Part shown: in pieces, positions 10,655 to 19,341 of the stretch | How positions within the stretch are numbered: the stretch's first letter is position 1 | Layout: each line of letters opens with the position of its first letter | Assembly (NCBI GenBank): GCA_015075405.1 | Contig: JABTUK010000005.1 | Span: forward strand, 682,001 to 746,000 | Length of the DNA: 64,000 bases | Direction of reading: 5' to 3' | DNA from: Anaerolineales bacterium | GTDB taxonomy: Bacteria > Chloroflexota > Anaerolineae > 4572-78 > J111 | Notes under the pieces: model-generated | Told to the model about the DNA's origin: nothing | The model's database searches: none | The model's input: only the letters and a program-made list of their open reading frames with translations | Program-made: the position numbers and the translations under genes

Positions 10655-13600
10655 ATGAAGCTCTGGTTGTTGGGCAAAAAACCTACCGCAGGCCAATGGA
10701 TGGCCCTCAAAATTGCGATTATTTACCTGTTGGTCGGCGGCCTGTGGGTTATGTTTTCGGATTGGTTTATCTCCTGGGTCATTGGCGACCCGACCATGCT
10801 CCTGACCCATTTACAAACCTTCAAGGGCTGGGCTTTTGTGCTGATAACGGCCGGCATGTTGTATCTGCTGATTTATCGCAGTTTGCTAGCCCTGCGGCAA
10901 TCTGAAACGCGGCTGCGCAAAAACGAAGCGACAACCCGAACTGTCCTGCATGCCATCCCCGATTTGATGCTGCAAATCAGCCCGGAAGGCCGATTGCTAA
11001 GAGTAAAACCGGGCCATGACGCTGCTCAATATATTGCCCCCACCGCACTTGTTGGCAAAACGGTGGTTGAGGTTTTTCCCCCCGAACAGGCTCAACAGAT
11101 TATGGAGCGGCTTCAAAAGACCCGTCGGACTTGCCTCGCCCAAATTTATGAGTATCAACAGCCGGTCAATGGTTACTTGCACCATTATGAGGTTCGTTTG
11201 GTGGCCGGCGAAGAAGACGATGTGCTGGCTATTGTCCGTGACATTACCCAACTCAGACAGACCGAGGCCGAACTGCGCCGGGCCAATCGCGCCCTCAAAG
11301 CCCTTAACGAGTCCAACCAGGCTTTACTGCGGGCCACCGCCGAAGCCGACCTGCTTCAGCAGATTTGTCGTATCATCGTCGAGATTGGCCAGTATCATCT
11401 GGCATGGGTCGCTTTCGTCGAGCCAGACTCGACCCGCCAGATGCGGCTGGTGGCCCAGGTGGGCGACGAAGCCGGACAACTCCAAACGGCCAATCCAACC
11501 TGGTCCGTAATTGAACAGGATCGCGGGCCGATTGGCGCTGCCCTTCAGACAGGCCAACCCTACGTAGCGCACAACCTTTCCGCCGGACCTGTCACTGATC
11601 CCTGGTATGCTCAGGCGATTCATTACGGTCTGGTCTCTGGGATTTCGCTGCCCTTAATTGCCGATGCCCAACCGCTGGGGGTATTGAATATTTATGCCGC
11701 CGAAGCAGACGCTTTTGACGCTGAGGAGGTCAAACTACTGAACAAACTGGCCACCAACCTGGCCTATGGCCTCACCACCCTGCGTACACGGGTGGCTCAG
11801 CAGCAGGCTGAAGAGTCGCTGCGGCTGAGAGAAATGGGGCTTAACTCACTGCTGGACCTGAGCCAGAAAGCGCCCGAATTGAGCGAAAGAGAAATTATTC
11901 AACTGGCCCTTGAAGAAACAGTTAAGCTGACCCTGAGTGAGATGGGCTATTTACACTTTGTTAACCCCGACCAGCAGACCATCCAGCTTTTTACCTGGTC
12001 GCAGCAAACTCTCAACCTCTGTACGGCTGCGCATGAATCACACTATCCTCTCGATCAAGCCGGTGTTTGGGCCGACTGCGCCCGCCTCAAACAGCCGGTT
12101 ATTCACAATGATTATCAAAATCTACCCAACAAAAAAGGTTACCCACCGGGGCATGTGCCGCTTATCCGTCACCTCAGTGTGCCCATTGTCGAAGCAGATA
12201 AAGTCGTCATTATTTTGGGGGTGGGCAATAAAGCGTTTGATTATGATGATTCGGATGTGAAGCAGATACTTCTCACCGCCGACCATCTCTGGAAGATTAT
12301 CCGGCGCAAGCGAGCCGAAGATGAATTACAGAAGTATCAAAACCACCTGGAGGAGTTGGTAACGGCCCGCACCACTAAACTTGTCCAGGCCAATGAGCGG
12401 CTGCGCCAGGAAATTATCGAACGGCAGCAGGCTGAAGCCGCGCTGCGCGAGAGTGAAGAGCGCTTTCGCCTGGTGGCCGATTTTACCTACGACTGGGAGT
12501 TCTGGGTCGGCGCCGATGGCGAGTTGATTTATGTCTCACCGTCTTGTGAGCGGATGACCGGTTACGGGCCAATCGAGTTTCAAAAAGATGCCAGCCTGAT
12601 GCAAGCCATTGTCCATCCCGATGACCGGGTTTTTGCCGCCCGGCACTTTCAAGAAGAACTGACCAGCCTGCAAGTCATCTCTGCTGATTGGCGCATTGTC
12701 AGGCGGGATGGTGAGGAGCGCTGGATCGCGCACATTTGCCAACCTGTTTATAGTACCGATGGGCGCTACCTGGGCCGGCGAGCCAGCAACCGGGATATTA
12801 CGGAGCGGCGGAGCATGGAAGTGAAGTTGCAGGAATATACCACCCACCTGGAGCAACTGGTCAGCCAGAAGGTGCATGAACTGGAATTAGAACGGGCCAA
12901 GACCATTCAGGCCGCCAAGATGGTTGCTCTGGGTGAGATGGCTACGGGCGTGGCTCATGAACTGAACCAACCTTTGACGGCCATGCTGTTTGAAGCCGAA
13001 TATCTGAAAACCATGTCCCAGCAGGCCAAAGATGCCGCCTCATCATTTGTGATGGATGTGGATGAACTATACCAATCCGGCGAGAGTCTGGTGCAGGATA
13101 TTGCCCGCTGCCGCCGCATTATTGACCACCTGCGCGCGTTTGGCCGCATCTATACCGAAAACGTTTCGACGGTCAGCTTAAACCAATCCATTGAACAATG
13201 TTTTATCCTGGTGGGCGAGCAGCTCAAAAATCATGGCGTCACCGTAGACTTAAGGCTTGATCCCCACCTGCCGCCGATCCTGGCCGATACCCATAAACTG
13301 GAGCAGGTTTTTTTGAACCTGATTAGCAACGCCGAGTATGCTCTTAACCAGATGGCGGCGCGGGTTGAATCCGCGGATTACCAAAAGACGCTGGAAATTG
13401 TAACCTACGTCGAAGGGAACGAGGTGGTGGCTGTGGTGCGGGACAACGGTTGTGGCATTCCGGCAGCCGACCAGGCCCATTTGTTTGAGCCGTTCTTTAC
13501 CACCAAGCCCATTGGCCAGGGGACCGGCCTCGGTTTGCCCATCAGCTACAGCCTGGTCACTGAATTTAAGGGTGAAATCTCGTTTCAAAGTGCGGAAAAT

Positions 13601-13690
13601 GAGGGTACTACCTTTACGCTCCGTTTCCCGACTGTAAAAACGCAGGTTGATGAGGTTGGCGCAAATCCTTCATCCGGGGATGTGGAATGA
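10655..13690 (+). CDS. Membrane PAS/GAF sensor histidine kinase
   Basis: A 1,011-residue hybrid sensor. In order: two membrane helices (about 15-36 and 57-79) with a short outer loop, a PAS domain (about 85-190), a GAF domain (about 210-370), a second GAF (about 385-545), coiled coil, PAS/PAC (about 590-705), HisKA with the phospho-acceptor H768 in GVAHELNQPL, and HATPase with N box (NLISNAEYAL) and GTGLGLPIS. It would autophosphorylate and feed the overlapping receiver-kinase gene (ATGA, 4-nt overlap). AAGGAGG lies 8 nt before ATG 10655. The two-helix N-terminal module is shared with the kinase at 25950. Confidence 0.93.
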   Translation: MKLWLLGKKPTAGQWMALKIAIIYLLVGGLWVMFSDWFISWVIGDPTMLLTHLQTFKGWAFVLITAGMLYLLIYRSLLALRQSETRLRKNEATTRTVLHAIPDLMLQISPEGRLLRVKPGHDAAQYIAPTALVGKTVVEVFPPEQAQQIMERLQKTRRTCLAQIYEYQQPVNGYLHHYEVRLVAGEEDDVLAIVRDITQLRQTEAELRRANRALKALNESNQALLRATAEADLLQQICRIIVEIGQYHLAWVAFVEPDSTRQMRLVAQVGDEAGQLQTANPTWSVIEQDRGPIGAALQTGQPYVAHNLSAGPVTDPWYAQAIHYGLVSGISLPLIADAQPLGVLNIYAAEADAFDAEEVKLLNKLATNLAYGLTTLRTRVAQQQAEESLRLREMGLNSLLDLSQKAPELSEREIIQLALEETVKLTLSEMGYLHFVNPDQQTIQLFTWSQQTLNLCTAAHESHYPLDQAGVWADCARLKQPVIHNDYQNLPNKKGYPPGHVPLIRHLSVPIVEADKVVIILGVGNKAFDYDDSDVKQILLTADHLWKIIRRKRAEDELQKYQNHLEELVTARTTKLVQANERLRQEIIERQQAEAALRESEERFRLVADFTYDWEFWVGADGELIYVSPSCERMTGYGPIEFQKDASLMQAIVHPDDRVFAARHFQEELTSLQVISADWRIVRRDGEERWIAHICQPVYSTDGRYLGRRASNRDITERRSMEVKLQEYTTHLEQLVSQKVHELELERAKTIQAAKMVALGEMATGVAHELNQPLTAMLFEAEYLKTMSQQAKDAASSFVMDVDELYQSGESLVQDIARCRRIIDHLRAFGRIYTENVSTVSLNQSIEQCFILVGEQLKNHGVTVDLRLDPHLPPILADTHKLEQVFLNLISNAEYALNQMAARVESADYQKTLEIVTYVEGNEVVAVVRDNGCGIPAADQAHLFEPFFTTKPIGQGTGLGLPISYSLVTEFKGEISFQSAENEGTTFTLRFPTVKTQVDEVGANPSSGDVE

Positions 13691-14817
13691 ACGAAAAGGT
13701 CTTGATTGTGGATGACGACGAGCGGATTCTGCAAACCTTTGGCCGTCATCTTCGGCTGAAGGGTTACACCGTTTTAACCGCGGCTAATGGCAGCGAGGCG
13801 TTGGCCCTTTTTAGCCAGGCCCAGCCGGAGGTGGTCTTTGCCGATGTGCGTATGCCTCCGCCCGACGGGTTTGCCCTGCTACAAACCATCCGAGCCCAAA
13901 AGGAGGATGCCGAGGTTATCCTGATTACCGGTCATGGGGATATGGAACTGGCAGTCAATGCCTTGCGGGCCGGCGCTTCGGACTTTATTCCCAAGCCCAT
14001 CGAGCCAAATGAATTGGAGACGGCGCTGTACCGGGTTCAGGAGCGGCTGCGGTTGAAGCGAGAACTCCACGCCGCCCAGGAAGCCTTGTTCCAGTATGCC
14101 GCCGACCTGGAAATGCGCAATGTTGACCTGGACGCCTTTAACACTGCCGTTGCCCACGATCTCAAACAGCCGTTGAATTTAATGATCACCTATCTGGACA
14201 ATTTGCAGCAGCATTATCCTCCCACCGAAGAGACCCAAAAGTATTGGCATGCGCTGGCTCGCAACGGGCGCAAGATGCTCCTTATTATTGATGAATTGCA
14301 ACTCTTCTCTCAGGTGCGCGAGAACGAAGTAGAATTACAGCCGCTCGATATGGCCCGGATTGTGGCCGAAGTGCAGCAGCGCCTGGCCCATTTGATAACT
14401 CAATACGACGCCAAACTGTCCCTGCCAACCGCCTGGCCCAAAGCGTTAGGCCACACGCCCTGGGTTGAAGAAGTTTGGGCCAATTACCTGAGCAATGCCA
14501 TCGAGTATGGCGGCCGGCCGCCGCGGTTGCAACTGGGGGCAACCGCCCGCTCTGATGGAATGGTCCGCTTCTGGGTTCACGATAATGGGCCTGGGTTAAC
14601 TGCGGAGGAACAGGCTTTGTTGTTTATGCCTTCCCAACCGCCCGACGCCACTCAACCTGCCGACCGCCGGGTGGGACTGTCTATTGTGCAGCGCATTGTC
14701 GAGAAGCTGGGCGGGCAGGTCTGGGTTGAAAGTGAAGGCCGGCCAGGTAATGGTAGCACCTTTAGTTTTACTTTAAAGCGAGCCAGCGATACAGATTTTG
14801 ACTCAGTAAACGTCTAA
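13687..14817 (+). CDS. Receiver-histidine kinase hybrid (REC-HisKA-HATPase)
   Basis: A 376-residue cytoplasmic protein. An N-terminal receiver domain (KVLIVDDDERIL, acceptor D53 in VVFADVRMP, KP in FIPKPIEP) is followed by a short coil, HisKA with H157 in TAVAHDLKQPLN, and a HATPase domain (NYLSNAIEYGG, HDNGPGLT, VGLSIVQRIV). It is the translationally coupled partner of the membrane kinase and probably receives its phosphate. The ATP lid is short. The last five residues (DSVNV) and the stop codon are encoded by copy B of the 104-bp palindromic element, so the original C-terminus may have been different. Confidence 0.9.
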   Translation: MNEKVLIVDDDERILQTFGRHLRLKGYTVLTAANGSEALALFSQAQPEVVFADVRMPPPDGFALLQTIRAQKEDAEVILITGHGDMELAVNALRAGASDFIPKPIEPNELETALYRVQERLRLKRELHAAQEALFQYAADLEMRNVDLDAFNTAVAHDLKQPLNLMITYLDNLQQHYPPTEETQKYWHALARNGRKMLLIIDELQLFSQVRENEVELQPLDMARIVAEVQQRLAHLITQYDAKLSLPTAWPKALGHTPWVEEVWANYLSNAIEYGGRPPRLQLGATARSDGMVRFWVHDNGPGLTAEEQALLFMPSQPPDATQPADRRVGLSIVQRIVEKLGGQVWVESEGRPGNGSTFSFTLKRASDTDFDSVNV

Positions 14818-14908
14818 AATTTACTTCCGGTTTTGAGTTCCTACGAGTTCCTTTAGTTCCCTGGGAACTCGTAGGAACTTGGGGGAACTTATTTTTGGAT
14901 AATCACTT
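14805..14908 (+). repeat. 104-bp dispersed palindromic element, copy B
   Basis: Sits between the convergent receiver-kinase gene, whose stop it supplies, and the amino acid ABC ATPase gene. Arms are GAGTTCCTACGAGTTCC and GGGAACTCGTAGGAACT, with core CCTTTAGTTCCCTGGG. Confidence 0.9.
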
Positions 14909-14914
14909 ACCGGA

Positions 14915-15664
14915 TTAATGGTGCAATATCTGGCTCAAGAAAAGCTTGGTGCGCTCGTGTTCGGGGTTGGCAAAAAAGTCGAGGGGCGCTTTTTCCTCCA
15001 CAATGTTGCCCTGGTCAAAAAAGATAATCCGGTTGGCCACATTGCGGGCAAACCCCATTTCGTGAGTCACGGCCATAATCGTCATCCCGGATTCGGCCAG
15101 CTCCTGCATTACGTCCAGCACCTCTTTAATCATCTCCGGGTCCAGGGCCGACGTCGGCTCGTCGAAGAGCATAATCTTGGGCTGCATGGCCAGGGCGCGG
15201 GCAATGGCGACCCGCTGTTGCTGTCCACCGGAAAGCTGGCCAGGAAATTTGTTGGCCTGTTCCGGAATTTTTACCCGCGCCAACTGCTGCATGGCAATCT
15301 CTTCGGCCCGTTCCCGCGACCAATGCCGGACGTGAATAGGGGCCAGGGTGATATTTTGCAGCACAGTCAAGTGGGGGAAAAGGTTGAACTGTTGAAAAAC
15401 CATGCCCACTTCGCGCCGGATTTCCTGAATATTCCGAATATCGTTGTTTAACTCCGTCCCATCCACCACAATCTGGCCTTTTTGATGCTCCTCCAGCCGG
15501 TTGATGGTGCGAATCCAGGTGGATTTGCCGGAGCCTGATGGGCCGATGATGACCACCACTTCCCCTTCTTTCACAGTGGTCGTCACCCCCCGCAGGGCGT
15601 GATATTCACCGTACCACTTATGCACATCATTGCAAATAATCACATCTTTATCTGATAAGGCCAT
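14915..15664 (-). CDS. Polar amino acid ABC transporter ATP-binding protein
   Basis: A 249-residue ABC ATPase of the GlnQ/AapP type with Walker A GPSGSGKST, signature LSGGQQQR, Walker B LFDEPTSALDPE and the H-loop VTHEMGFA. It powers uptake with the two permeases and binding protein upstream in the same operon. I chose ATG 15664 (GGAG about 8 nt upstream). A longer frame to 15733 only adds 23 residues translated from heptad repeats. No regulatory domain follows the nucleotide-binding domain. Confidence 0.93.
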   Translation of the reverse strand: MALSDKDVIICNDVHKWYGEYHALRGVTTTVKEGEVVVIIGPSGSGKSTWIRTINRLEEHQKGQIVVDGTELNNDIRNIQEIRREVGMVFQQFNLFPHLTVLQNITLAPIHVRHWSRERAEEIAMQQLARVKIPEQANKFPGQLSGGQQQRVAIARALAMQPKIMLFDEPTSALDPEMIKEVLDVMQELAESGMTIMAVTHEMGFARNVANRIIFFDQGNIVEEKAPLDFFANPEHERTKLFLSQILHH

Positions 15665-15681
15665 TGATTTTTCTCCTATAA

Positions 15682-15712
15682 CGACCGCCGACCGAGGACC
15701 GCCGACCGCCGA
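15682..15712. repeat. CGACCGC heptad repeats in the ABC operon
   Basis: Four units (CGACCGC, CGACCGA, GGACCGC, CGACCGC) lie between the second permease and the ATPase gene. Confidence 0.65.
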
Positions 15713-15745
15713 TAATTGATAGATGGAGTCCAAAGCTTGCTTTGG

Positions 15746-17389
15746 CTAGTATTTTCCCACTCCCAATTTGCGCTCCAGGTTGCGGCTAGCCGACGACATG
15801 GAAAAGGCGCAGACCCAATAAACCAAAGCCACAAAAACAAAGGTTTCCCGCTGGAGGCCAAACCACTGTGGTTGGGCAACCACAATCTGGGCAATCCCCA
15901 GCAGTTCAAAAAGACCCACAATAGCGATCAGGGAGGTATCTTTGAAGAGGCTGATAAACTGCCCTACAATCGCCGGGATGACCGCTCGTAGCGCCTGGGG
16001 TAGAATAATCAGGCGCATAGATTGGGCGGTGCTCAAGCCGATGGCAGAAGCCGCTTCGTATTGCCCGCGCGGGATGGCCTGCAAGCCGCCGCGCACATTC
16101 TCGGCCAGATAGGCGGCGCTAAAAAGAATCACCCCCACAATTACCCGCAGTAGATTATCAATTTCCACACCCTTGGGCAGGAATATGGGCAGCATCACCT
16201 GGGCCATAAACAGCACGGTGATGAGAGGCACGCCGCGAATAATTTCAATGTAGGCAATACAAAAAGTTTTGATCAAATTGCCCTGTAGATAGTGGCTCAC
16301 AATCAAGCACAGGCCCACAATAATAACCGCTTGCACTGCTGCGTTAACAACCGGGGATAGCTCTACCGTCCAGATGGGCGGGTCGCGGAAAATGATGGGA
16401 ATATTCCAGGTGACAGTTCGATCCGGGAAATTACCCAAAGCCCAATAGCCGAGCAAGCCCACTGCGCCCCAGGCCCACAGCCAGGGCACACCGCGCACCT
16501 GGCTGCGCCGGCCTAGCGCCAGCAGCAGTCCAATGGGGAAAGAAGCCACAATGCCGATAACGGCAATGACCACGGTTAGCAAAAAACCACCCCAGCGATT
16601 TGTCGGGGCTTCCTGCCAGGGACCGGTTGCGGTATTGGGAATACCGCTTAAAAAAAGATAAATCACCGGCACAGAGGCTAACCACAGCCAAAACAGAGGC
16701 CGGCGTAGATTCTTTAGAGGGGAACCAAAGCCCCAGGCCAGGGCGCTCAGGGCGGAGAGGATTAATACCAACCCCAGCGAGACCCAGACCCGCCAGAGCA
16801 CCGCCGCAGGATACTGGCCGACGGCAAACAACTTGAGGTTGGCGCCAACAATACCCCAAATGGCCCCCGGCGTGGCCGCTTTGAGCGTATCCTTAACGGC
16901 CGGATCACTCTCAAAGAGAGCGCCAAAGACTGTCCATGCCAGGAGGCCACGGATGGCAAAGACAATGAGAACAACCAAAGCCAGTGTGACCAGGGAGCCG
17001 AAGAAGCCGGTGAAAAGCTTATCCTTTAGCCACTGGGTTGGCCCCGGCCAATGATGCCGGCTCGCGCCATAAATAACAGCGGCCACACCCGCTACCCACA
17101 AACCAACGATGAGCCAGGTTAGAAATTGGGCATTTGTGACCGCCAAAATAAAATTGCCTAACGCAGTTGGCTGCCCGTTGGGGGCCAGGTGAGGCGATAA
17201 GGCCACAGGTTCGGCCTTGTAGACCGCCTGAATAATCAGCGCATTGGCAATGATGAGAACAATCGCAAAAATAATTTTCCAAACGCTGTTAAAAACCGTA
17301 TTTCTGAGCCAGCCGGCCACATCCAGTTCAAATTTAGGGCCTTCCAGGGCGGCTCTGGTTTTCTTTGCTTCTTGGGTAATTGTTGCCAT
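15746..17389 (-). CDS. Polar amino acid ABC transporter permease (AapM-like)
   Basis: A 547-residue inner-membrane permease, longer than the usual 380 or so of AapM/YhdY. The N-terminal half has about eight extra hydrophobic segments; the C-terminal BPD_transp_1 domain has the EAA loop EAASAIGLSTAQSMRLIILPQALR, which contacts the ATPase. The C-terminus FSMSSASRNLERKLGVGKY is typical of the family. It pairs with the permease upstream to form the channel. The ribosome site (GGAG, about 10 nt) is modest. Confidence 0.9.
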   Translation of the reverse strand: MATITQEAKKTRAALEGPKFELDVAGWLRNTVFNSVWKIIFAIVLIIANALIIQAVYKAEPVALSPHLAPNGQPTALGNFILAVTNAQFLTWLIVGLWVAGVAAVIYGASRHHWPGPTQWLKDKLFTGFFGSLVTLALVVLIVFAIRGLLAWTVFGALFESDPAVKDTLKAATPGAIWGIVGANLKLFAVGQYPAAVLWRVWVSLGLVLILSALSALAWGFGSPLKNLRRPLFWLWLASVPVIYLFLSGIPNTATGPWQEAPTNRWGGFLLTVVIAVIGIVASFPIGLLLALGRRSQVRGVPWLWAWGAVGLLGYWALGNFPDRTVTWNIPIIFRDPPIWTVELSPVVNAAVQAVIIVGLCLIVSHYLQGNLIKTFCIAYIEIIRGVPLITVLFMAQVMLPIFLPKGVEIDNLLRVIVGVILFSAAYLAENVRGGLQAIPRGQYEAASAIGLSTAQSMRLIILPQALRAVIPAIVGQFISLFKDTSLIAIVGLFELLGIAQIVVAQPQWFGLQRETFVFVALVYWVCAFSMSSASRNLERKLGVGKY

Positions 17390-17415
17390 AGTTTATCGCT
17401 CCACAAACTTCTCTC

Positions 17416-17458
17416 ATCATCTCTCGTTCCCAAACTCAGTTTGGGAACGAGAGATGAT
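17416..17458. repeat. Perfect 21-bp hairpin between the two permease genes
   Basis: Arms 17416-17436 and 17438-17458 are perfectly complementary (ATCATCTCTCGTTCCCAAACT) around a single central base. With no T-tract it is more likely an mRNA-stabilising or dispersed palindromic element than a terminator. Confidence 0.85.
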
Positions 17459-17467
17459 AGACGGTTC

Positions 17468-19264
17468 TTATCGCTCCACCAGGGCTATCTTTTTATTGTA
17501 CCAGTTCAAAAAGGCCGAAATGGTCAGGCTCAGGGTCAGGTATGAAACCATAAAAATAATGATCACTTGTACAGCATAGCCGGACTGATTGAGTACCGTA
17601 TAGCCTACGGCCACCAGGTCTGGGTAGCCAATAGCCACCGCCAGGCTAGAATTTTTGGTCAGGTTGAGATATTGGCTTGTCATCGGTGGGATGATGACCC
17701 GCAGGGCTTGCGGAATAACGATCAAGCGCAGGCGCTGGCCTTCGCTCAGGCCCAGCGCACGCGCAGCCTCAGACTGACCTTTGGAGACAGATAGAATCCC
17801 GGCCCGCACAATCTCCGAGGCGAATGCGCCGGTATAAATGACCAGGCCAAACAGCACCGCCGCAAACTCCGGGGTAAGTTTAAACCCACCCTGGATATTC
17901 AGACCGGCCGGGGCCGGGGTGTTTACCACCAAAGGAGCAACGTCAACAGGGATGACCTCATGTTTGTCCGAGTCTTCTAGGATGGCCCGCTCCGCGGCCA
18001 ACCCGGCTTCATCACCAACCAGTAAATCACAACCGCCCTCGGCGTATTTTTGACTCGCCTCGGTCATTCGACTTTTGGCCTCTATTTTAACCGGAATACC
18101 CTGTTGGCGGAGTTGGCTGGCGGCGTTGACCATAGCCGGGCTATCGCTGACGGCGCAAACTGTAATCGCGGCATCATCTAAAATCTTTAACTGCTTTTTC
18201 AGGCCCTTGATTTCGGCGGCCGCTGCTTTATCAGCAGGTTCGGCTGCGGCTGCGGCGGTTTCCTCTGCGTCTCCGGCGGCCTCGGCTGCTTCAGCTTCAT
18301 CGGCTGCCCCAGCGCCGGCCACTGCCGGGGCCAGTGTTGAGATTTGGGCGGTTAAATCGCTCCTGAAAGCGTTAATAGCCTCTATAGATTTGAGCGAATC
18401 TACAGTGGCTTTGCCAACCCCTGCTTTTCGTAAAGCATCCTTATCAATTTTGGCAATCAGGACTTTTTCAAAGTCGGCAAAATCTTTTATCTTTCTGGAA
18501 CTGGCCGTTAAGATTCCCTGATTGCTGCTAAAATTGCTGGTGACAAGCCAACCCAGCGCAACCACAATAAAGAAGGCAGCGGCAGCGCTGCCAATTTTGT
18601 TAATTGGCTGGCCGGTTTTTTCCTCTTGCCGGCTCTGGATGGTCCACAAAACCAGCATCAGAATCACCGCCAACACCACAAAAGCCAGCCAGATGGGAAA
18701 ACTGGCCGTGGCCGTCAGGCTGGGCAATACCATCCCCCGCTGATTGAGATAAACCGGCCAGCCAAAGGGTTGAATGCTCTCTTTAAGCGGCGGCAGCTTG
18801 AGGATAACCCCAAAGTAGATGAAAAAGAGCTGGACCAATAAGGGAATATTACGCACCGTTTCAACATAAACGGCCGCAATTTTGCTGATCAGCCAGTTAT
18901 TAGAGAGGCGAGCAATCCCGGTGACGAGGGCTAAAATAGTTGTCAGGATAATGCCCAAAAACGACACCCGAATGGTATTGACCATGGCCACCCACAAGGC
19001 CCGGCCAAAGGTATCGGTCGGCTCATAATCAATTCCTTCGGCAATGTCAAAAGCGGCAGTGGTATTGAGAAACTCAAAGCCAAGTTTTAAGCCTTGAATT
19101 TCAGAATTTTGAATAAAATTGCCAATCAACCAACCCAGGCCAATCAAAACCGAGGCCATAAAAATGACCTGGCCGATAACACCCAGAACTCTGACATCAC
19201 GCCAGAAGGGTATGGCAGTTTCTTTGAGGCCGGTGGGCTTCATGTTGGGTGAAGTTGTGGCCAT
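17468..19264 (-). CDS. Polar amino acid ABC permease (AapQ-like) with embedded binding-protein-like domain
   Basis: A 598-residue permease; AapQ relatives are about 400. Membrane segments and the first BPD part lie in residues 25-245; the EAA loop (ARALGLSEGQRLRLIVIPQALR) and the last helices lie after 460. Between them, residues about 246-456 form a large soluble insert: a charged helical part (250-315), an Ala/Glu-rich linker (312-351), and a segment (366-438) that aligns without gaps to residues 176-248 of this operon's own binding protein, including TVC, Y-x-EG-x-CD and GL-x-AE. It is probably outside the membrane. AGGTGAGCC precedes ATG 19264. Confidence 0.9.
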   Translation of the reverse strand: MATTSPNMKPTGLKETAIPFWRDVRVLGVIGQVIFMASVLIGLGWLIGNFIQNSEIQGLKLGFEFLNTTAAFDIAEGIDYEPTDTFGRALWVAMVNTIRVSFLGIILTTILALVTGIARLSNNWLISKIAAVYVETVRNIPLLVQLFFIYFGVILKLPPLKESIQPFGWPVYLNQRGMVLPSLTATASFPIWLAFVVLAVILMLVLWTIQSRQEEKTGQPINKIGSAAAAFFIVVALGWLVTSNFSSNQGILTASSRKIKDFADFEKVLIAKIDKDALRKAGVGKATVDSLKSIEAINAFRSDLTAQISTLAPAVAGAGAADEAEAAEAAGDAEETAAAAAEPADKAAAAEIKGLKKQLKILDDAAITVCAVSDSPAMVNAASQLRQQGIPVKIEAKSRMTEASQKYAEGGCDLLVGDEAGLAAERAILEDSDKHEVIPVDVAPLVVNTPAPAGLNIQGGFKLTPEFAAVLFGLVIYTGAFASEIVRAGILSVSKGQSEAARALGLSEGQRLRLIVIPQALRVIIPPMTSQYLNLTKNSSLAVAIGYPDLVAVGYTVLNQSGYAVQVIIIFMVSYLTLSLTISAFLNWYNKKIALVER

Positions 19265-19294
19265 GGCTCACCTCATTCAAATCATGTCATTATG

Positions 19295-19323
19295 ATACAG
19301 CCCGGCGTAAGGCCGGGCTGTAT
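19295..19323 (-). terminator. Hairpin after the binding-protein gene
   Basis: A 12-bp perfect GC-rich stem (ATACAGCCCGGC / GCCGGGCTGTAT) with a 5-nt loop lies between the binding-protein stop and the first permease. It is placed as a partial terminator or RNA stabiliser that would raise binding-protein expression over permease. Confidence 0.7.
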
Positions 19324-19341
19324 TTGCAAACTGATAACGAT

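Noticed and set aside
15665..15733. N-terminal extension of the amino acid ABC ATPase
   Set aside because: The extra 23 residues are read from heptad repeats, and a good ribosome site precedes ATG 15664.
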